Shown piece after piece: positions 32,739 to 36,501 of a DNA stretch of 36,501 bases. Every line of letters starts with the position of its first letter. The first letter of the stretch is position 1. The position numbers and the translations under genes are program-made. The notes beneath the pieces are model-generated. The model was not told the DNA's origin, did not search any database, and saw only the letters and a list, made by a program, of their open reading frames with translations. Source of the stretch: JBCBSK01 sp039819185 (lineage in GTDB: Bacteria; Pseudomonadota; Alphaproteobacteria; Rhizobiales; Tepidamorphaceae); contig JBCBSK010000012.1 of NCBI GenBank assembly GCA_039819185.1, positions 1-36,501 on the forward strand, in the 5' to 3' direction.

Positions 32739-33196
32739 TACGCAGCGGCTCCTTTGTCGCGCTCAAACGCTGCGGCGCGGCGCTTGATCTCCTCGAACGG
32801 CAGTGCCTCGGTCTGGGTCGACACCCACCAGACATTGCCCTGCGCATCCATGACACCGCCGGCGCGCTCGCCGTAAAACTGATCCCCAACCGGCATCATC
32901 GACTTGGCACCTGCTGCGACCGCCTTATCGAAGGTCGCATCGACGTCCGGCACGTAGATATGAAGGAATGCGGTGGTGACCGGCATGCCTTCCGGCCGCT
33001 TGCCGAGCATGACGGTGGAATCGCCGATCTTAAGCGCTGTGTGCCATAGCGAGCCGTCCTGGTGGCGCAGCGGCGGGGTGACAGGCTCTGCCCCGAAAAC
33101 CTGTTGCGCGAACGCCATGACCTGTTCGACCTCATCGACGAAGATCATGGCGCTAACGGTCGAACAACCATCCGTCTGCCAATGGGGCGCTGTCAT
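32738..33196 (-). CDS. VOC family (PhnB/glyoxalase-like) protein, between livG and livH
   Basis: A 152-aa protein of the VOC fold. SAMIFVDEVEQVMAFAQQVF opens the first module and FLHIYVPDVDATFDKAVAAG the second; FYGERAGGVMDAQGNVWWVST is the strongly conserved end shared with the PhnB-like group. It differs clearly from the other VOC gene in the operon and is not a recent duplicate. The ATG overlaps the livG stop (TGATG, 33194-33198) and the stop overlaps livH. Substrate and activity are unknown. Confidence 0.88.
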   Translation of the reverse strand: MTAPHWQTDGCSTVSAMIFVDEVEQVMAFAQQVFGAEPVTPPLRHQDGSLWHTALKIGDSTVMLGKRPEGMPVTTAFLHIYVPDVDATFDKAVAAGAKSMMPVGDQFYGERAGGVMDAQGNVWWVSTQTEALPFEEIKRRAAAFERDKGAAA

Positions 33197-34032
33197 CAGT
33201 GCGACACTCCCAAATAGGCATCGATAACGCGTTGGTTGGCGCGGACCTCGGCCGGCGCACCATCACCAATCTTCTGGCCATAGTCGAGCACGACGACCCG
33301 GTCGGAAATGTCCATCACCACGCCCATGTCGTGCTCGATCAGAGCGATCGTCGTCCCGAACTGCTCGTTCACTTCGAGGATGTAGCGGCTCATGTCCTGC
33401 TTTTCCTCCAGGTTCATCCCGGCCATCGGCTCGTCGAGCAGGAGAAGTTCCGGCTCCATCGCAAGCGCACGTGCCAGTTCGACCCGCTTCTGCAGGCCAT
33501 AGGGCAGCTTGCCCACGGGCGTGCGGCGAATGTGCTGAATCTGCAGGAAGTCGATGACTTCCTCGACCTGTTTGCGATGTTCGATCTCCTCGCGTTGGGC
33601 GGGGCCGTAGCGGAACATCTGGAAGAAGAAATTGACGTTCATCTTCAGCGTCCGACCGGACATAATGTTGTCGAGCGTCGACATGCCCTTGAACAGCGCG
33701 ACATTCTGGAACGTGCGCGCAATGCCCGAAGACGCCGCCTCGTAGGGTCGCATCTTTTTGCGCACCACGCCCTTGAAGCTGATCGTGCCTTCCTGCGGAT
33801 GATAAAACCCGTTGATGCAGTTCAGCATCGACGTCTTGCCGGCGCCGTTCGGGCCGATAATCGCGCGGATCTCACCCTTCTTGATGTCAAACGACACGCC
33901 ACGGATCGCTTTCACCCCACCAAACGACAGCGAGATGTCCTTGACCTCCAACAGCGTATCGCCGGCGGCGATATGATCCGCCGGACCATGGTGAGGATGA
34001 TGCCCGCCCTGGGCTGGTTCGGCAGGCCTCAT
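33196..34032 (-). CDS. livG: branched-chain-type ABC transporter ATP-binding protein LivG
   Basis: A 278-aa ABC ATPase. Walker A is GPNGAGKT, the signature region is LPYGLQKRVELARAL (variant of LSGGQ), Walker B is LLLLDEPM, followed by AGMN, and the switch His is in LIEHDMG. The N-terminal His-rich stretch (GGHHPHHGPADH, about 9-20) is an unusual extension that could bind metal. The ATG overlaps the upstream acyl-CoA ligase stop by 4 nt (ATGA, 34029-34032). Confidence 0.94.
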   Translation of the reverse strand: MRPAEPAQGGHHPHHGPADHIAAGDTLLEVKDISLSFGGVKAIRGVSFDIKKGEIRAIIGPNGAGKTSMLNCINGFYHPQEGTISFKGVVRKKMRPYEAASSGIARTFQNVALFKGMSTLDNIMSGRTLKMNVNFFFQMFRYGPAQREEIEHRKQVEEVIDFLQIQHIRRTPVGKLPYGLQKRVELARALAMEPELLLLDEPMAGMNLEEKQDMSRYILEVNEQFGTTIALIEHDMGVVMDISDRVVVLDYGQKIGDGAPAEVRANQRVIDAYLGVSH

Positions 34033-36020
34033 TCGGCAGCCTCCCGGAGCGCCGGTTCGGCGTCATAGGTTTTGGCATCGACGATCCCGAGGCGCGCCGA
34101 CAGTTGCCCTTTGCGGCCATCCTCGAAGGTGACTTCGGTGGTGATATCGGCCTCCTCGGACCCGTCATAGAGCGCGGCGATCAGCGGCGCATACTTCTCG
34201 GCGATGAAGCCACGGCGCACCTTTTGGGTCCGCGTCAGTTCGCCATCGTCCGCGTCGAGTTCCTTGTGCAAGACCAAGAAGCGCTTGACCTGGGCACCCG
34301 CCATGGCCGGCTCGTCGGCCAGCGACCGGTTCACCTCGTCAACATGCGCGGCTATCATCCGGTAGACCTCCGGATGGCCGGCCAGTTCCTGATAGCTGGC
34401 ATAGGAGACGTTGTTGCGCTCGGCCCAGCTTGCGACCGATGTCAGGTCGATGTTCAGCATCACCGCGCAGAAATCGCGCTCATCGCCGAAGGCCACCGCT
34501 TCCTTGATGTTGGGATAGAACTTGAGCTTGTTTTCGATGTATTTCGGCGGGAACATCGCGCCGTCGTTGAGCTTGCCGACATCCTTGGCGCGGTCGATGA
34601 TCCGGAGATGGCCTTCTTGGTCGAAGAAGCCGGCATCGCCTGTCTTTACCCAGCCATCGTCGCTCTTTGTGTTCTGCGTCGCCTCGTCATTCTTGTAGTA
34701 AGCGACGAAGACACCTGGTGAGCGGTAGAGAACTTCGCCATTCTCGGCGATCTGGATCTCGACATCGGGGGACGGTCGGCCCACCGTGTCGGCGCGGATC
34801 TCACCGTCCGGCTGGGCGGTGATGTAGACCGAGGCTTCCGTCTGCCCGTAAAGCTGTTTCAGGTTCAACCCGAGCGAGCGGTAGAAGCGGAAGATCTCCG
34901 GCCCGATCGCCTCGCCGGCGGTATAGCCGACCTTGAGCCGCGTCAGGCCCATACGGTTCTTCAGTGGACCATAGACCAGCACTTCTCCGAGCCAGTATGT
35001 CAGCCGGTCGAAGAAGCCGACCTGTTCACCGTTCAGAAGCGGCTCGCCCACTTTGCGCGCATGCGCCATGAACGTATCGAACAACCCCTTCTTGGTCCGG
35101 CCAGCATCTTCCATCCGGACCATGATTGAGGTCAGCAGCATTTCGAACACGCGCGGCGGGGCGAAAAAATAGGTCGGCGCGATCTCGCGGCGATCGTCGG
35201 TCACCGTCTCCGGGCTTTCCGGGCAATTGACGCAGAAGCCTGCCGTGATCGACTGGCAATAGCAGAAGATGTGATCGCCCACCCAGGCCATCGGAAGATA
35301 GGCGATGATCTCGTCAGTGTGGTCAAGATTGTCGAACTTGTTGCCGTTCTCCGCCGAGACGACGAGGTTGTGATAGCTCAGCATCACGCCCTTTGGCGTG
35401 CCCGTCGTGCCGGACGTATAGAGCATGACGGCGATGTCGTCGGACTGGCCCTTGGCGACCTCGGCCTCCCAGGCCTTAACGGCATCGGCGTCACGGCCGA
35501 GAAGATCAGAGCCACGCTGGGCGATCTCTTCGAAGCTGTGCAGATGGCCGTGGTCGTAATTGGTCAGGCCGCGCTCGTCGTCATAGATGATGTGCTCTAT
35601 GCGCGGCAGTTTCTCGGCCACCGACAGCAATTTGTCGACCTGCTCCTGGTCCTCGACCATGGCGAAGCGCACTTCCGCATGGTCGAGCACGAAGACCATC
35701 TCATCTGCGACCGAGTCCTGATAGATCGGCACCGGGATCGCCCCGAGCGCCTGCGCGGCGGCAAACGTCCAGTAAAGCCGCGGCCGGTTGTTGCCGATGA
35801 TGGCGATCTTGTCGCCGCGCTTGAGCCCCATGGCCTGGAGCCCGAGCGACAGCGCGCGCACCTCGTCATAGACCTCGGACCAGGTCCAGGTCTGCCAGAT
35901 GCCGAGATATTTCTCGCGCATCGCCGGGCGCGCCGCCCATTGGCTGGCGTTGCGCTTCAGGAGCTTGGGAAAGGTATCTAGCTCACCGCCAGCACGTGCT
36001 GGGGCCGTTTCTTGGGCCAT
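34029..36020 (-). CDS. AMP-binding long-chain acyl-CoA synthetase family protein
   Basis: A 663-aa adenylate-forming enzyme of the long form. The phosphate-binding loop is YTSGTTGTPKGVMLSY, the A5 motif is LYGQTEAS, the A7 segment is VKTGDAGFF, and the hinge reads IDRAKDVGKLNDGAMFPPKYIE, typical of eukaryote-like bacterial FadD proteins. It should make acyl- or aryl-CoA from the acid imported by the transporter; chain length cannot be read. GGGAGGAG lies 9-10 nt before the ATG. It is the first gene of the six-gene coupled unit. Confidence 0.92.
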   Translation of the reverse strand: MAQETAPARAGGELDTFPKLLKRNASQWAARPAMREKYLGIWQTWTWSEVYDEVRALSLGLQAMGLKRGDKIAIIGNNRPRLYWTFAAAQALGAIPVPIYQDSVADEMVFVLDHAEVRFAMVEDQEQVDKLLSVAEKLPRIEHIIYDDERGLTNYDHGHLHSFEEIAQRGSDLLGRDADAVKAWEAEVAKGQSDDIAVMLYTSGTTGTPKGVMLSYHNLVVSAENGNKFDNLDHTDEIIAYLPMAWVGDHIFCYCQSITAGFCVNCPESPETVTDDRREIAPTYFFAPPRVFEMLLTSIMVRMEDAGRTKKGLFDTFMAHARKVGEPLLNGEQVGFFDRLTYWLGEVLVYGPLKNRMGLTRLKVGYTAGEAIGPEIFRFYRSLGLNLKQLYGQTEASVYITAQPDGEIRADTVGRPSPDVEIQIAENGEVLYRSPGVFVAYYKNDEATQNTKSDDGWVKTGDAGFFDQEGHLRIIDRAKDVGKLNDGAMFPPKYIENKLKFYPNIKEAVAFGDERDFCAVMLNIDLTSVASWAERNNVSYASYQELAGHPEVYRMIAAHVDEVNRSLADEPAMAGAQVKRFLVLHKELDADDGELTRTQKVRRGFIAEKYAPLIAALYDGSEEADITTEVTFEDGRKGQLSARLGIVDAKTYDAEPALREAAE

Positions 36021-36077
36021 ACGCCCGATCTCCTCCCGGAAGGCGCCGTTTTTCGCGCCAAACGCTTGTTTTCACGG

Positions 36078-36106
36078 AATAGAGCGGAGATCGCAGACGA
36101 GATCAA
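36078..36106 (-). promoter_or_regulatory. putative promoter of the ligase-liv operon
   Basis: On the minus strand TTGATC (36106-36101) is followed after exactly 17 nt by TCTATT (36083-36078), about 57 nt before the ligase ATG. Each box has a partial consensus match, and the position suits a promoter for the six-gene unit. Confidence 0.4.
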
Positions 36107-36197
36107 GGGGTTTTGCAGGCGTGAAATGCTTGTGAGGGGAATTGGCGAGCGGACGTGGCACCTTCGACCGCTGAAGCGCCCTGCCACACACGCTTAC

Positions 36198-36316
36198 CTC
36201 ATCATGAGGAGCGCTCGCATGAGCGCGTCTCGAAGGATGGGCAACGGGCTCGGATCGTGCGGCCCATCCTTCGAGACGGCTGTTCGCCAATGGCGACCAA
36301 CCTCCTCAGGATGAGG
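36198..36316. repeat. composite palindromic repeat (REP-like)
   Basis: Nested inverted repeats. The outer arms CCTCATCATGAGGAG (36198-36212) and CTCCTCAGGATGAGG (36302-36316) pair with one mismatch; the inner arms 36226-36242 and 36262-36278 (CGTCTCGAAGGATGGGC and its exact complement) pair over 17 bp. The sequence style (TCATGAGGAG, GCGTCTCGAAGGATG) matches the interspersed palindromes common in Hyphomicrobiales genomes. It would be non-coding and likely present in many copies. Confidence 0.8.
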
Positions 36317-36501
36317 TCATTTCGGCATCGTGCATGGCAAACGCGCGATCGCCGCCGACACGGCACTGCGGCTATCGGCCTATTTCGTCACCCGCGCCGA
36401 GATGTGGATGCGATCGCAGGGGGATTCTGAGTTGAAGGTCGCGCGGCGAACTGCGCTTATCGCGAACTGAAAGGTCGGCTACCCAAGCGGCCCGGGTAGC
36501 C

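Larger units (their letters stand above)
36021..36501. other. gene-free region at the right edge
   Basis: No open frame here looks like real protein. The region holds the ligase promoter candidate, the REP-like repeat, and at the extreme end a perfect 8-bp hairpin: GGCTACCC (36477-36484) with GGGTAGCC (36494-36501) around 9 nt. That hairpin may be a terminator of a gene to the right or may continue past the edge. Confidence 0.5.

Noticed and set aside
33199..34068. Plus-strand frame opposite livG
   Set aside because: It is a mirror of the ABC ATPase gene with no motif of its own.

Overview
The window is about 36.5 kb of GC-rich DNA from an alphaproteobacterium. The best fit is Hyphomicrobiales (Rhizobiales) or a close relative. 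The evidence is an F1-only ATP synthase operon (atpHAGDC, with no F0 genes beside it), a nearby envC-ctpA-yibQ-rppH run, and a composite palindromic repeat of the kind common in that order. I cannot fix the genus. No rRNA, tRNA, CRISPR array, phage gene or insertion sequence was seen.

Layout. 1-282: a perfect 120-bp fold-back inverted repeat cuts into the 3' end of a TauE/SafE-type exporter gene; it is probably an artefact of a contig end. 279-1571: a TIGR02186-type membrane-anchored protein and a DUF3429 membrane protein. 1760-6105, all +: the cell-envelope genes envC, ctpA and a YibQ-type deacetylase, then rppH. 6197-7798, +: an arsR / SRPBCC / glutathione S-transferase cassette whose promoter and ribosome-binding region lie in a perfect 18-bp-arm palindrome. 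7830-13426, -: atpHAGDC followed closely by tenA. 13700-15832, -: a short-chain dehydrogenase and a soluble hybrid histidine kinase. 16110-20060: an AEC transporter, gluQRS, an AlkA-like glycosylase, a frameshifted carboxylesterase and an HNH endonuclease. 20327-25561: two RTX proteins (one a serralysin-type protease) flanking a DoxX-like membrane protein and an SPFH/NfeD pair. 25584-36020: a large branched-chain-type (Liv) ABC uptake system with two acyl-CoA-ligase-type enzymes, two embedded VOC (glyoxalase-fold) genes and a class III nucleotide cyclase on the opposite strand. 36021-36501: no convincing gene; a probable promoter, a long palindromic repeat and a hairpin at the very end.

How the genes fit together. 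EnvC, CtpA and YibQ form an envelope-remodelling run. The F1 genes make the catalytic head of ATP synthase; the rotor and stator must be encoded elsewhere. The six genes acyl-CoA ligase-livG-VOC-livH-VOC-livM overlap at every junction (4 or 1 nt), so they form one translationally coupled unit. livK, livF and a PaaK-like ligase continue it downstream after the cyclase gene. The likely theme is uptake and CoA activation of an organic acid, but the substrate cannot be read from the sequence. The two RTX proteins have no type I secretion genes in the window and must use an exporter encoded elsewhere.

Most unusual items: the VOC genes threaded through the Liv operon, the ArsR operator palindrome, the cysteine cluster in the serralysin propeptide, the single-base frameshift in the esterase, and the fold-back at the left edge.
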